Below, piece by piece: positions 1 to 11,149 of a stretch of 64,000 nucleotides of DNA; the first letter of the stretch is position 1, and every line of letters begins with the position of its first letter. This DNA is from Tulasnella sp. 424. Its lineage: Eukaryota > Basidiomycota > Agaricomycetes > Cantharellales > Tulasnellaceae. The stretch is from contig WSUB01000121.1 of the NCBI GenBank assembly GCA_019633425.1, positions 62,001 to 126,000 of the forward strand, written 5' to 3'. The notes beneath the pieces are model-generated. The model was not told the DNA's origin and searched no databases. It was given only the letters and a program-made list of their open reading frames with translations. A program made the translations under genes and the position numbers.

Positions 1-677
1 TCCCAACAGTCTCCAATCTTGGGTACAGGGTTTTACTGATTCGACTCGCCAAACAATGCAGCTTGTGCAAGTACATGCTTTACCAACAGTGACCCCAGCC
101 CCTGCAACGCCACGGACACACTTTGTCTTTGCGTAAACGCCAATTACAGTACCGCAGTTGCTACTTGTGTCGGTACTTTCTGCAGTCCTCAGGATGCTGA
201 CGCAGCTGCAGCGGCCGGTGAAGCATATTGCAAGGCAGCTGTTCGTCGTTCCAGTCGATCTACACTAAAAGTTTGACTGAAACAACTTCTGACGTAGGGC
301 ATTGATCCTCTAAATCCCTTTCCAAGTGGGTACATTAGCTAGTTTTTAGATATTTTTATCGAATCAAAGAACTGACGACTGTTCGGTATGCTCTCTGTAA
401 GCATGCGCGGATACCTGTGTGCAAGGCGCTTCCCCCGGTCTTTGTGCTTACAACGACCTCAACTGCTTGTGCAGCAACCATGAATACATTCAGTTCATCT
501 TCGAATGCATTCCACACTCGTGCACCGGTCAAGACCTCAAGACTGCTGAACTCGCCGGCGAGGCCGTGTGCCGGTCCGCTGTACGTGCACTTGGCTTTGA
601 ATGTTAAGCTTAATTAAACCCACTCAAATGCATTATTCACGCAGGGTGTTGACATCTCTTCCACTGTGGGGGTTTAG
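1..677 (+). CDS. Secreted double-CFEM protein, 5'-partial (array copy 1)
   Basis: The signal-peptide exon lies upstream of the window. Exon 2 starts at about 62 after a CAG acceptor and encodes a CFEM domain (cysteines in ACASTC, then CNATD, CLC, C-x4-C and a final C). A short exon at about 298-325 encodes GIDPLNPFP. A second CFEM exon runs from about 388 (CADTC...CLC...CIPHSC...AVC), and a last exon at 645-677 encodes GVDISSTVGV and stops. The exon layout matches the complete paralogues at 3644 and 7221. CFEM domains are known in fungi from haem/iron uptake proteins and secreted effectors. No GPI signal or membrane segment is visible in this part. The donor after exon 2 (GCT then GTTCGT) is weak, so the splice there is less certain. 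Confidence 0.7.
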
Positions 678-1879
678 GTAATGACTCGGGAGCAATATAT
701 TGGAGTGAGATGTTATTTACCGTTCGTTCTTCGAAGGGACCTCTTCCGCTCATGACGCCGCAAATACGTTTTATGATGCGACGGAACTCCTGATTGATGC
801 TAAAATGGATATTTCTCTCTAGCTTGGAATAGGCTGTATTATTCTTAAGTCTCTAGTAAACGGTTCTTGGTGAATGTGTCTCGTCCGTACCGACGATACG
901 TGAATTGCTTCTACGGCTTGTCTCCGAGTTAAACATAACAAGCACCGAGAGATTTCGAAACACTTTGCGGGTCTACACACTTGCCCGCAGATAAAGCCTA
1001 GCTGCCTACTGTCCGGTCGACTATGAGGTTATTCCCCGAACCTAGTATAACTGCACATCAGACGGAGGGCTCCCAAAAATGGACTTGGAGATTGAAATCC
1101 TATAAGTACATTTTGCTCCCAGGTTTCTAAATTGATGAAGCCTTCATATCTTCTAGACATAATAGCTGACCAGTTCGCTTCGCAGCATATTGTCTGCTTA
1201 TACCATCAATAAATAAAGTGTTCGACCTGTAATACACTCAACACGCCGGCCTCAACGGGTTCACTTAAAAGATGTGTTCTGAATTAGCTACTGAGATCTC
1301 GCCTTATGCGTCCAGGACGTATATATGATTGCTGGGCATCCGTGGCGGCCTGAAAGAGCGATGGCAGAGAGGTCTTAGGGCGCAGGCTGTTTGTTGTGAC
1401 CGCGCCCGGGAAAGCGTCTATCAGAGAAGTTTCAGAGTATGCTTATCTTTACTTTGATGTTTCTCTAAATTTGAATCTAGATTAGTTCTCTCGAGGCGAG
1501 GGGACGCCACTTTATCGTCTACATGGCTATTCAGTCGGAGTTAGGGCCGGGGACTCGGTGTAACAATTGGAAAGTCGGGCTGCGTATTGAGTTCGGCGCT
1601 TTCTCCTTCTAGTTCCCTCCGGGCGGCTATGAGCACGGGTTGGTGGAATAAATCTACACTGCTCTGGCGGTGGAACATTGCCTTTTGTTGCTCCCGCAGC
1701 AGGCTGCGTGTGAATAGCGGGCTGATCGCTCCCCATTTGTCCCGGTGAAAGCGTCACTGGGACGTTTAGATGTGATCCTTATGCACGAGACAAGCCTCAA
1801 ACTGCCAGTGCCAACAGCCTCTTGGCTTGCACAGGCATAAGAGATGTTGCGGGAAGGAGCCCAGAAGTCGCACGTTCCG
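678..1879. other. Intergenic, no gene seen
   Basis: About 1.2 kb between CFEM copy 1 and the first duplicated block. Only short overlapping frames on both strands occur, with no recognisable domain, signal peptide or CFEM cysteine pattern. No RNA gene was recognised. Confidence 0.5.
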
Positions 1880-3325
1880 TTCATTGCTCATTAATCCGAC
1901 GCAGCCAGGCGAAATTAATAGAAACTTGGCCCGCGCTCAACATCTGCTATTTGATCCATCCGAAAGTTATGATCTCATGCAATCAATGCAATGAAACCAC
2001 GAGAGAACCTTGATTTTATTAAAGTAGCGCGCGTTAAACACAAAATCTAAAAGTAGGCCGAAGGCGGAAGTGACGTCATTAGATCAGGTGACTGCGGGTT
2101 CTACGCCGAACCATGTTGCACTAAGAAGCCCTTCTAGGTCGTGGCCTTCATCTTCCAATCATTCGTGGAAGACACGGAACTTCAAACCCGAGGCGGGAGG
2201 ACCGTTCGTTCCCAGAGCTTCCGGAGGTCATTCTTGGAGGATTCAGCAGGCAACATATAAAAATGGCTGAACGACTATGAAGCATAGAGTCTCAACTAAA
2301 GTCCCTTGTCACGCGGGCATAACAATAAAGCTGGAGAAGTCGTCTGAGATCACGTGGCGAGATCATGGCAACGACGGGATTCGGCAAACCTTGACTTGTC
2401 CCGTATTATGTAAGAACCATGACGTAGTTCGTGACTATGTTCCAAGGCAACAGCCATTTCTGGTCGAACCGCTGACCTTCCTCGCAGCTCTAAGGTGCTT
2501 GAGCCTCACCCAGTCATAACATCAGCGTGAAGGGTTCGACGCCGAAACTATACGCCATGCGTAGCTCCGCAATCCAGTATAGGGCATTTTCGCCGTGTCC
2601 CCAAAGAGAGAGTCTGGCTGTGGAGTTAGTTTGGCTGATCCCTCCGTACACGTGTGCCGGCGTTGCTAACCCGGGGCAGCCGACTCACGGCGGACTGCAA
2701 GTAATCGAGTGCTCGAAGTTTCCTAACCTGCCTTAGGTTAACTCATGTTTAGAATACGAAATCCTTCTAAGTTCAAGCCTTAAAGTCAATTTCCAAGAAA
2801 GAAGGCATCCCGAAGGTTTCCTTCCGATTTGTGCAACAGTCTGCCAACGCTGGGCTACCTGACCGCCACACCACAATGCCCCACTGTGGTTCGGTCGGCC
2901 GCTAGCATGGCCTTCTCGTTCGATTTAATACACCGCTTACCAGTAAAAAAGAATGTGGTTCTCTGGACATGACCTCTTTTAGAGTCAACTTTGCTTAGCA
3001 GTAGGATCACTTTGTGGACCATCACTCGCCGAGGCCGTTGTTGACGGGCGTTAATTCTGGATCCTCTTGGCTACGGCGCAGGTGGCTGTTCGACGATCGA
3101 CGGAAGTTCATCTCGAACCCACTTTACTATATCACGGCGAAAGTGGTGCTTTGCCGCCCGTAGCTCGCGCAGTAGGTAGGCCTCGTGCAAATGATATCGA
3201 ACGTTGGAGACGATGAGCCCCTCGCCCAATTTGTCCTTTTCCGTGCGTCACCTGCACAGTCTTAATCTGGAGCACACCTAAACACTCCAATGCCGAGCGA
3301 TTGACACGGCAGATGTCGTGCCGCC

Positions 3326-3335
3326 GTATTAATAC
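3326..3335 (+). promoter_or_regulatory. GTATTAATAC palindrome, probable TATA-type element
   Basis: A ten-base perfect palindrome 132 bp upstream of the first ATG (3467) of the CFEM gene, allowing for the duplicated gap flank. The same sequence lies at 7074-7083 before the paralogue, and TATTAATA lies upstream of the minus-strand CFEM gene at 61,220-61,227. Its core fits a variant TATA box; the promoter role is inferred from position and conservation. Confidence 0.5.
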
Positions 3336-3425
3336 CAGCCATCCCGGCATCTCCATCAAGTCCCCAACAGCATCTCCTAGTCCCACTTCTCGTCTAACAT
3401 TCTCTCTTGAACCATCTTATTCCTT

Positions 3426-3682
3426 TCTAAATCCACTCTCGAACACTCCCCATACACACACACGAAATGCGTTTGTCCGTCATCGTCCTCTTCGCTGCCT
3501 CGCTTNNNNNNNNNNNNNNNNNNNNNNNNNNNNNNNNNNNNNNNNNNNNNNNNNNNNNNNNNNNNNNNNNNNNNNNNNNNNNNNNNNNNNNNNNNNNNNN
3601 NNTCTAAATCCACTCTCGAACACTCCCCATACACACACACGAAATGCGTTTGTCCGTCATCGTCCTCTTCGCTGCCTCGCTT
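3426..3682. other. 97-N assembly gap flanked by an identical 80-bp direct repeat
   Basis: N runs from 3506 to 3602. The 80 bases before it (3426-3505) and the 80 bases after it (3603-3682) are identical, and each contains the start codon and signal-peptide start of the CFEM gene (ATG at 3467 and again at 3644). The paralogue at 7221 has this sequence only once. This is best read as two contig ends that overlap but were joined as a gap, so the duplication is probably artificial. Confidence 0.85.
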
Positions 3683-4420
3683 GTCTCCGCTTTGACGGCT
3701 CCCAAGCGCAACAACGACAACCAAGTCCCTGGTGCGTCATTGAAGGTATTCAGCGTATATTCCAGCTGTTAACCCTCCTTTCCCCAACCCGGTAAACATA
3801 ACAGACTGTGCAGTTCAATGCGCCAAGGAGACAGGTGACCCCAGCCCTTGCGACTCCAATGACGTGCCTTGTATTTGCTTGAACATCGATTACGCCACGA
3901 AGATCGCCGCTTGCGTTGAGAGTGCCTGCAGCAAGGCGGACATTCAAAAGGCGACGGACTACGGTGAAAAAGTTTGTAAGGATGCTGTAAGTCAATCCAC
4001 CTTCTGATATGGAGGCATTCTCACTGATTTAATATTTAATGTAGGGTGTCGATGTTAAGAATCCGGTCCCAGGTGATTGGAAAAGCATTTACGCGAACGC
4101 TGCTACAGTGCTAACGACTTTGCGTTACAGCATGCGCGGTGACTTGTGAGCAGAAAGCTCCAACTGGAGACTGTCCCACGGACGATAGTCAGGAATCTGG
4201 AAAATGCTTGTGCGAGAATAAGGACTATATTCAGTCCATCGTGGACTGCTCCAAAGAGTCGTGCAACGACCAAGACCTTAAAACTGCCGAGTTCGTCGGG
4301 GAAGCTTTGTGCAGGGCTTATGTGAGTACACCCCTGTTCTGACGTCAACCGGATCCGCTGATCTTGGGTACACCGTTAACGTAGGGTGTCGACATTTCGT
4401 CGACCATTGGCGGTAATTAA
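3644..4420 (+). CDS. Secreted double-CFEM protein (array copy 2)
   Basis: Five exons: 3644-3731, 3805-3986, 4045-4072, 4131-4321 and 4385-4420, joined by GT-AG introns of 58-73 bp. The protein starts with the signal peptide MRLSVIVLFAASLVSA, then a short basic linker. CFEM domain 1 has eight cysteines spaced C-x3-C-x9-C-x6-C-x-C-x11-C-x4-C-x15-C, with the Asp between C3 and C4 where haem-binding CFEM proteins carry their iron ligand. A small exon encodes GVDVKNPVP. CFEM domain 2 follows (ACAVTC...KCLC...C-x4-C...ALC), then the tail GVDISSTIGGN. It should be extracellular and soluble: no GPI signal or membrane segment. Haem/iron binding or an effector role is family knowledge, not shown here. 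The start is ambiguous only because of the gap artefact upstream; 3644 joins continuously to the rest of the gene. Confidence 0.88.
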
Positions 4421-4678
4421 CGCAAGACAAAGGCCGAATGTGACCTCAGTATGATCATACGTGAGGCTATCCCACCCAAAGAGACGCTTTCTCTCATGAC
4501 ATTACAAATGCTTTTACTACTCTTTTTCTTGGACTCCTTAATCAGTTGTGTTTTCCCTTGAAATTAATTTCTCTGCAGCCTGGCATGGGTCTGAATCGCC
4601 TTTCGTATTTATCTCTTTCTAAGTGTAAAGCAGCTGTAAGTCATTTGACTCGCATGTCCCCCCTGACACACCCACAAC

Positions 4679-5450
4679 ATGCTTTCTCCGTTATCGTGCT
4701 CTTCGCCGCGTCACTTGTCTCCGCCTTACTGTGCTCGAGCACAATAATGAAGTTCCTGGTGGGGTTTTGAGACTATTTAGCAATGATTTTGAGTCCTCGA
4801 GTTTCATTGACCGTCGCTGGCCTGGCATTATAGCTTGCGCAGTGGGGTATGAAGGCAGCATCGACCCCAGGCCCTGTGAATCCAACGACACCGCTTGTCT
4901 TTGACTGAACGTTGATTACATCACGGAAGTCTCTACTTGCGTCGAAAACTCCTGCAGCCAGCAGGCCGCTGAAGCAGCTGCAGCTGCCGGGGCGGAGTAT
5001 TGCAAGGCGCCGTTTCCACCTTTACCGAACTCTCTCCTAATCCAGTTTTCAATGTAGGACATCGATTACCAGATTCCGTTCCCAGGTCCTAGTTTTAGTA
5101 TTTCCGTGGTCATGACTGATTTACTGACGCGTTGACAACTTCTCGAGCTCTTTGTTTTCCGTCGCAGTCTGCGGCATTTCATGTGTGGAGAAAAGCCCCA
5201 CTGGTGACTGCCGTTACGAGGGCGACACTCGCTTATGCAACAACCGCGAGTACATTCAGTCTATTGCTGCTTGTCTCCAGAATTCCTGCGCCGACCAAGA
5301 CCTTAAGACCGCCATTATCGTTGGTGAGGCCCTCTGCAGGGCCGCTGTATGTACACTCAGACTTGAGGATAAAACCTCTCTGAGCTGATCGATATCTATC
5401 GTTTAGATATCGCCCAACAAAACGTGCTCAATCGTATAACGCTCATGTTC
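4679..5450 (+). pseudogene. Decayed double-CFEM gene (array copy 3)
   Basis: Aligns along its length with the intact copy 256 bp upstream. The signal-peptide exon (from ATG 4679) has lost one base just after the start codon, so VIVLFAASLVSA follows out of frame. CFEM domain 1 (about 4832-5013) has a TGA stop at 4902-4904 exactly where the CLC cysteine should be, and the second cysteine is now Tyr. Domain 2 (about 5168-5347; CGISC...DCRYEG...LCNN...C-x4-C...ALC) is still open but has lost one cysteine of the CxC pair. The final GVDIS exon is not preserved after the donor at 5348. Unlikely to give a full protein; an exon-4 peptide could still be translated. Confidence 0.75.
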
Positions 5451-7073
5451 CCGATAGGTGGTATGACATGGAAAGATATCGCAGCGGACTATTCGTAACC
5501 CCAGAACTGGTTCTATCTTTCTCTGTTATCTTAGCTTGTCATCTTGCAATATATGTCTTGTTTCTAGAGCATACACATATTCAAGTTAGTGTGTATAAGC
5601 CCCTAAACTCGAGCGGTACACGCAAATGGACCGTCAATCGGTCCCCGAACCGAGATAATGCTTCCAAAAAGATGTGACGCGAAGATGCCCAGAATTAGCA
5701 TGTCAACGTTCCGTTCATCCTTCATGAATCCGAGGCAGCCAGGCGAAATCGATTGCGACCCGGCCGCGCTCAACATCTGCTATTCGACCCATCCGAGAGT
5801 TATGATCTCAATGCAATCGATGCCATGAAACCACGAGAGAACCTTGATTTTCACGTCGAAGTAGCGCGCGTTAAGCACAAAATTTTATACTAAGAAGCCC
5901 TTCTCTGGCTTTCATTTTCCAACCTTTCGCGGAAGACCCGGAACTTCAATCCCGAGGCGGGGAGGACCATTCGTTCCCAGAGCTCCCGGAGGTCATTCTT
6001 GGAGGATTCAGACGATAAATAAAAATGGTCGAACGATTATGAAACATAGAGTCCCAAATAGAGGCACTTGTCACGCGGGCGTAACAATAAAGCTGGAGAA
6101 GTCGTCTGAGACCACGTGGCGGAGATCATGGTGTACCTTGCCTTGTCCCGTTATTATGTAAGAGCCAACCCGTAGTTCGTGACCACAGTCCAAGGCAACA
6201 GCCATTTCTGGTCGATCCGCTAACCTTCCTCGCAGCTCTTAGGTGCTTGAGTCTCACCCCAGTCACAATCTCAGCGTGAAGGGTTTGACGCCCAACTACG
6301 GTATGCGTAGTCGAGCGAAGGATATCTTTGCCGTGTCCCCAAAGGGAGCATCTAGCTGTGGAGCTGGCTTGGCTGATCTCTATCTACACGTGTGGCGGCG
6401 TTGCTAGCCCGAGGCAAGTAACTCATGGCGGACTCCAAGCCACCGAGTGCTCGATCCTTCCTAACTTGCCTTGGGTTAACTCATGTTTAGAATATGAGAG
6501 TCTTCTAAGTTCAGGCCTTCAAATCAATTGCCGAGAAAGAAGGCGTCCAGAAAGTTTCCTTCCGACTTGAGCAACAGTCTGAGGCTCGGCTACCTGAGCG
6601 CCAAGCCAGAATGCCCCACTGTGGTTCAGTCAGCCATTAGCATGCCTTTCTCATTTGATCGGATAGACCGCTTACCCCCACCCCCTTCAAAAAAAAAGAA
6701 TGTGATTCTCTGGATATGACCTCTCTTAAAGTCAACTTTGCTTAGCAGTAGCATCACTTTGTGGACTATCATTGGTCGGGGCCATCGTTGACGGGCGTCA
6801 ATTCTGGATCCTCTTGGCTACGGCGTAGGTGGCTGTTCGACGATCGACGGAATTTCATCTCGACCAACTTTACGATATCACGGAGGAGGTGGTGCTCTGC
6901 CACCCGTAGCTTGCGCAGTAGGCCTCGTGCAATGATGTCGAACGTTGGAGACGATGAGCCCCTCGCCCAACTTGTCCCTTTCCGAGCGTCACCTGTACAA
7001 TCATATGTCATTCATCTGGGCACACCTAAACACTGCAATGCCAAGCGATTGACACAGCAGATGTCGTGTGGCC

Positions 7074-7083
7074 GTATTAATAC
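7074..7083 (+). promoter_or_regulatory. GTATTAATAC palindrome, probable TATA-type element
   Basis: Same palindrome as at 3326-3335, here 138 bp upstream of the ATG at 7221. It is followed by a pyrimidine-rich leader (CATCTCATCAAG... to CACACACACG) shared by both copies. Confidence 0.5.
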
Positions 7084-7220
7084 CCGGCATCACATCTCAT
7101 CAAGTTCCCAACAGCATCGTTTCACCCCACTTCTTGTCTCACATCCCCTCTTCGACCATCTTATTCCTTTCGTACCAGGACTAAATCCACTCTCGAACAC
7201 TCCCCATACACACACACGAA

Positions 7221-7994
7221 ATGCGTTTGTCCGTCATCGTCCTCTTCGCTGCCTCGCTTGTCTCCGCTTTGACGGCTCCTAAGCGCAACAACGACGGCCA
7301 AGTCCCTGGTACGTCATTGGGGTTATTCAGCGTATATTCCAGCTGTTAAACCTTTTTTACCTGACTCGCTGAACATAACAGACTGTGCAGTAAAATGCGC
7401 AACCGACACGGACCCTAGCCCTTGCAAGTCTGACGACACCGCTTGTATTTGCTTGAACGTCAGTTACGGGAAGAGTATCGCCGATTGTGTTCAGCAGAAC
7501 TGCAGCGCGGACGACGTTGCAAAAGCGACGGACTTTGGTAAAGCGGTCTGTAAGGACGCTGTAAGTCAATCCACCTTCTAATATAGAGTCATTCTCACTG
7601 ATCTAATGTTTAATGTAGGGTGTCGATCTCGATAATCCGATCCCAGGTGATTGGAAAACTACTTCCACGAACGTTGCTAAAGTGCTAACGACTTTGCGTC
7701 ACAGCGTGCGCGGTGGAGTGTGAGCAGAAAGCTCCAACTGGAAGCTGTGGCACGGACGATAGTCCGGAAACTGGAAAATGCTTGTGCGAAAATGACGATT
7801 TTATCAAGTTTATCGTGAAATGCACCGTAGACTCGTGCAGCGAAGAAGAGACTAAGACTGCTGCGTTCGTTGGAGAAGCTTTGTGCAGGGCTTATGTGAG
7901 TACACTCCCGTTCCGACGTCAACCTGATCCGCTGATCTTGGGTACACCGTTAACGTAGGGTGTCGACATTTCGTCGACCGTTGGCGGTTATTAA
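7221..7994 (+). CDS. Secreted double-CFEM protein (array copy 4)
   Basis: Exons 7221-7308, 7382-7560, 7619-7646, 7705-7895 and 7959-7994, the same five-exon plan as the copy at 3644. Signal peptide MRLSVIVLFAASLVSA, linker, CFEM 1 (DCAVKC...CKSDD...CICLN...C-x4-C...AVC), a linker exon encoding GVDLDNPIP, CFEM 2 (ACAVEC...KCLCEN...C-x4-C...ALC) and the tail GVDISSTVGGY. All 16 domain cysteines are present. The predicted product is about 171 residues, extracellular and without anchor. The protein-level differences from copy 2 concentrate in the loops between cysteines while the flanking non-coding DNA stays very similar, which could reflect diversifying selection; that needs a dN/dS test. Haem binding is possible since the DD pair precedes the CxC, but this is inference. 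Confidence 0.9.
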
Positions 7995-8240
7995 TACAAG
8001 ACAAAGGCTGGATGTGATCTCAGTATAATCATATCTGAGACTATCTCACCCAAAGGATCGCTTTCTCTCATGACATTGCAAATGCTTTTGCTACGCTTTT
8101 TCTTGGACTCCTTAATCAGTTGTGTTTTCCTTTGAAATTCATTTCTCTGTAGTATGGTATGGGTCTGAATCGCCGTCATTCGTTTTTTTTCCCTCTTTCT
8201 GAGTGAAAAGCAACTGTAAGTCACTTGACACCCATGCCCC

Positions 8241-9153
8241 CCTCTCCGTCGGCTGCAACAATCGGCAAACACTTTGAGGACCTCCATGCGCGACCTTCGG
8301 TGGAACGGTGGTCATTGCTGGAGCGCCGGATGACCGGCACTTCAACACAGCGGTTCCGCCCCCGCCAAAACTCGCTGGCCATGTCGACGAGAAATGAACT
8401 GTTCTTGGTCGATACTTCTTCAGCGCGCTCGCTTTGCGACAGTGACCCCGACCGCACTCCCCTCTACTTGTACGCTTTCCCATCGCTATACTCTGTACAC
8501 GAACTCACGTGGGTAACGTAGATTGATAATAAAGGTACCATGAATAAGTTTTTAGTCGAACCGTGGATATGCTTGGCGGGTCTGCACTGTCGAGTGGTCG
8601 TCCGAAGAGGGAATTGGCGTTGTTGAACACTCGTTTCGACAAACTGCGGGAAATACAAGACACCGGCAGCAATAGATAGGAGCCTCACAGAGAATGCAGC
8701 ATGTGAATGCGTTGCTATACAGCAGCGTCCGTATGACTTTCTGGTGACTTTACATCCCACACTGCCTTAGGAGGGTGCCCCTGACTTCCGTCCTCAGACC
8801 CTCCTAGCATCGCATGTTCCCCTGCAAAGCAAGTGAATCACCCACCCTTTCGAACAGTCAATCCAATTCTAACAATTTTATACCAGAACATGCCAGAATT
8901 TCCCATAGGGTGAAAGTGCTTGTGGCTCTAGTCAAGCAGGAAGGCCCATTATCATCCCGCATTACGGTCAAATTTATGCCGTGGTGGTGTGAGGCTGCCA
9001 AATTCACACGGAGGGTGGGAGGTATTTAAAACGCCGTCGGCGTTCATCTTAGGAGGCTCCATCCCACAAACGACGAACCGCTCCGACTTCCAACGCCCGA
9101 CTTCCAACGCCTACTCTAACGACTTGATAGTATTTTAAACCTCAGACTTACAA
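8241..9153. other. Intergenic with a TATTTAAA box at 9023-9030
   Basis: No supported gene in about 0.9 kb. Overlapping open frames occur on both strands around 8140-8760 but share no domain or splice logic. A TATA-like TATTTAAA at 9023-9030 sits 124-131 bp before the start of the small gene at 9154. Confidence 0.45.
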
Positions 9154-9613
9154 ATGCCTCTTTTTCGTGACATCTACCACGGCTTGTACGCCATATTCTG
9201 TGCGTCTGGTCTGCCTTTTCCCGTTCCCGATTGTGTGCACACGAGGCTAATGGAATTAACGTCTTACCGATCTCCAGTGGTTTACTGCGGCAGCACAGTT
9301 CAGACAGTTTCCCTATACTGTGAGTGTATCAATAGTCCTTGGACACCATCCGAGACTGCTGTCTCGCGTTGACCACGTGCCGCTTTTTCCAGGGCGTTAC
9401 GGCGACAAAAGCTCCGGGTATCTCGGGGGCATGAACAACAGTTGTTCGCGTTGCGGAAGAGAAATAGAGGAGATGCGCGATCACAGTCACAGAGAATGGG
9501 ACACGCTCTCTACCACCTCAGAAGCGGAAACCGTCGTTTCGGAAGGCTCTTCCGCTACCCTTGCAGAAGACCGACATCGAGGGGCAGCTGTTATGGCAAT
9601 ACCCAGCCGTTAG
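9154..9613 (+). CDS. Small two-exon protein of unknown function
   Basis: Exon 1 (9154-9319) and exon 2 (9393-9613) are joined by a 73-bp intron with a strong donor GTGAGT and acceptor TTTTTCCAG. The splice keeps the frame and gives about 128 residues. The N-terminal half (MPLFRDIYHGLYAIF...) is moderately hydrophobic and has three cysteines. The C-terminal half holds NSCSRCGREIEEM, a CxxC pair followed by a charged helix-like stretch, then a Ser/Thr/Glu-rich tail. I do not recognise the family. Evidence is only the good intron, open frame and upstream TATA-like box. It lies inside the CFEM array but does not resemble CFEM genes. Confidence 0.4.
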
Positions 9614-10584
9614 ACCTGTCGTAACTATCGTGTCTCCTATCATATTCTCTGTGCAATGCGCTGAAACCCCCCGCTGGCAGTTGCAGGGGCGTCATCCTCG
9701 TTTTCTCGATCTCGAGCTCCGACAATCGGAGCTTTTATTCGGTGCACTGGGGCTATGCAATGCGCCCTGTTCATGCCACATTATGTAATCACATATGCCG
9801 AACTACGATGTCCTCTCCCAGGATAAGGGCGTTACCTGAGACAATAAATGAGACCTGGTTATGAGTGAGAAAGTACAAGTCGTATCAATTGTGTCTAAAG
9901 GCACCAATTCTGTTGTGGAAGCTTGAAACCGAAGGGGCGACGGTCATGCTGGTGGCGGCCCCGCAAATGCGTTGATGACCCCGTTACCTCGCGAAGGCGA
10001 CTGTTTTTGGAAGCAAGCGTGCATCGCACAGAGTTAGTCTCCAAGCGCTGGGGAAGGCTCGCCGATCCCCGAATGACTTCCGGGAGCTTCCAGGAATGAC
10101 GTCATGGAAGGAAGGATCTGGGCTCCTTAACGCCTTGGCAGGACCTTTTGCTCCCCGCACGGCTCCTGAATTGGCTGGAAGGTGCAAGACTACCTCGCTG
10201 ATGTGTGTCGTCGGATCTACCGTACTTTGGCGGTTTGAGGTAGTCTGGTTGTAAAAGTGATGCGATGCAAGTTTCCACGCGCGTTCAAATAACAAAGAGA
10301 TTGATCACGCATGCATAGAGAACACGAGATTTAGAAGACTTGAATTCATGACAGTATGCTAAAACTGCCAAAGCTCTGACCGCCCCCTGATTCTCAGTAC
10401 GGGCGTACTTCTCCAGCGATTGAGGAATAAACTCCCAGCCATTGCATATTGATTTATCAAGCTATGGAGAAGTCCTAACTTGCGAGAGTCGGGGGTGCAG
10501 AAGGTCTGAAGGGTGCGATCGGGTTGGTTTTCTTAGGCGGCTACGCGAGCGGGTGATTCCCGTATACTGCTGTATAAAATGCAT
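9614..10584. other. Intergenic, no gene seen
   Basis: About 1 kb with only short frames. An open stretch on the minus strand (9984-10295) has no recognisable domain and no supporting splice sites. Confidence 0.4.
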
Positions 10585-11149
10585 CAGTTGTCTCCGCCGT
10601 CTTTGTGTGGACCCAAAATACATTACAGAGGTCGCGAATTGTGTTTAGAGCTTCTGCAACCCACAGGACGCTGAAGCTGCTTCAGCGTCTGGCGAGGCGT
10701 ATTGCAAGACAGCCGTTTGTCGTCTCATTCAAGCTACGCTGAGTCTCGCTGATCCGACCTCCAACGTAGGGCATTGATCCGAGAGATCCTTTCCCTAGAA
10801 AGCGTATCCGCTTCTACGTGGGGCTGGTTGATTAGATACTGGCGAGTGGTCTTACGTGCCATCGTAGGCTGCGGCAACCTCCGGGTCCAAAACGCTCCCC
10901 GGGGGCGATTGCCCCGAAGAAGACAGTTGCGTGTGCGGGAGATACGATTGCATTCGGTGTATTGTCGCCTATCTTCAAAACTCCTGCGCCCACCAAGATC
11001 GTAAGACCGCTTTACTTGTTGGCGAAGCTTGTTGCGTAGCCGCCGTATGTGTACTCGGTATTCGACCGTCTGATTGTTCTGGACTGACTCGTAACATGTT
11101 ATTTACACCGGGCGTTGATAGTTCGCCAGTCGTTGATGCCAACTCGTGA
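10585..11149 (+). pseudogene. Truncated double-CFEM gene (array copy 5)
   Basis: No signal-peptide exon can be found upstream. What remains of CFEM 1 (about 10,592-10,720) reads LCVDPKYITEVANCV, then a TAG stop at 10,646-10,648, then SFCNPQDAEAASASGEAYC in the same frame. The linker exon follows (GIDPRDPFP, about 10,771). CFEM 2 (about 10,868-11,045) keeps CVCGRYD, C-x4-C-type spacing and a GEACC end, but its first cysteine pair is damaged. The last exon gives GVDSSPVVDANS and stops at 11,147-11,149. It is closest to copies 1 and 6, which share the Ala-rich stretch before the last cysteine of domain 1. Confidence 0.7.

Larger units (their letters stand above)
1880..4665. repeat. Segmental duplication unit 1 (CFEM gene with its upstream region)
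   Basis: This block is repeated at 5705-8240. Matching landmarks in the same order: the ACCACGAGAGAACCTTGATT stretch (1996 and 5830), the AGTAGCGCGCGTTAA stretch (2021 and 5861), the CATTTCTGGTCGA stretch, the CCGTGTCCCCAAAG stretch (2593 and 6330), the TTGACGGGCGT stretch, the CFEM gene itself, and a tail ending near GTAAGTCA(T/C)TTGAC. Identity looks roughly 85-95 percent by eye with small indels. The upstream part (1880-3420) carries no convincing gene in either copy. Confidence 0.8.
5705..8240. repeat. Segmental duplication unit 2 (CFEM gene with its upstream region)
   Basis: Second copy of the block at 1880-4665. It contains no gap, so it is the better reference for the region hidden by N in unit 1. 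Similarity ends near 8240; unit 1 continues into the decayed CFEM copy, while unit 2 continues into unrelated sequence. The part before the CFEM gene (5705-7200) has no convincing gene. Confidence 0.8.

Noticed and set aside
8139..8760. Several overlapping open frames on both strands after CFEM copy 4
   Set aside because: They overlap each other, have no domain, and no introns support them.
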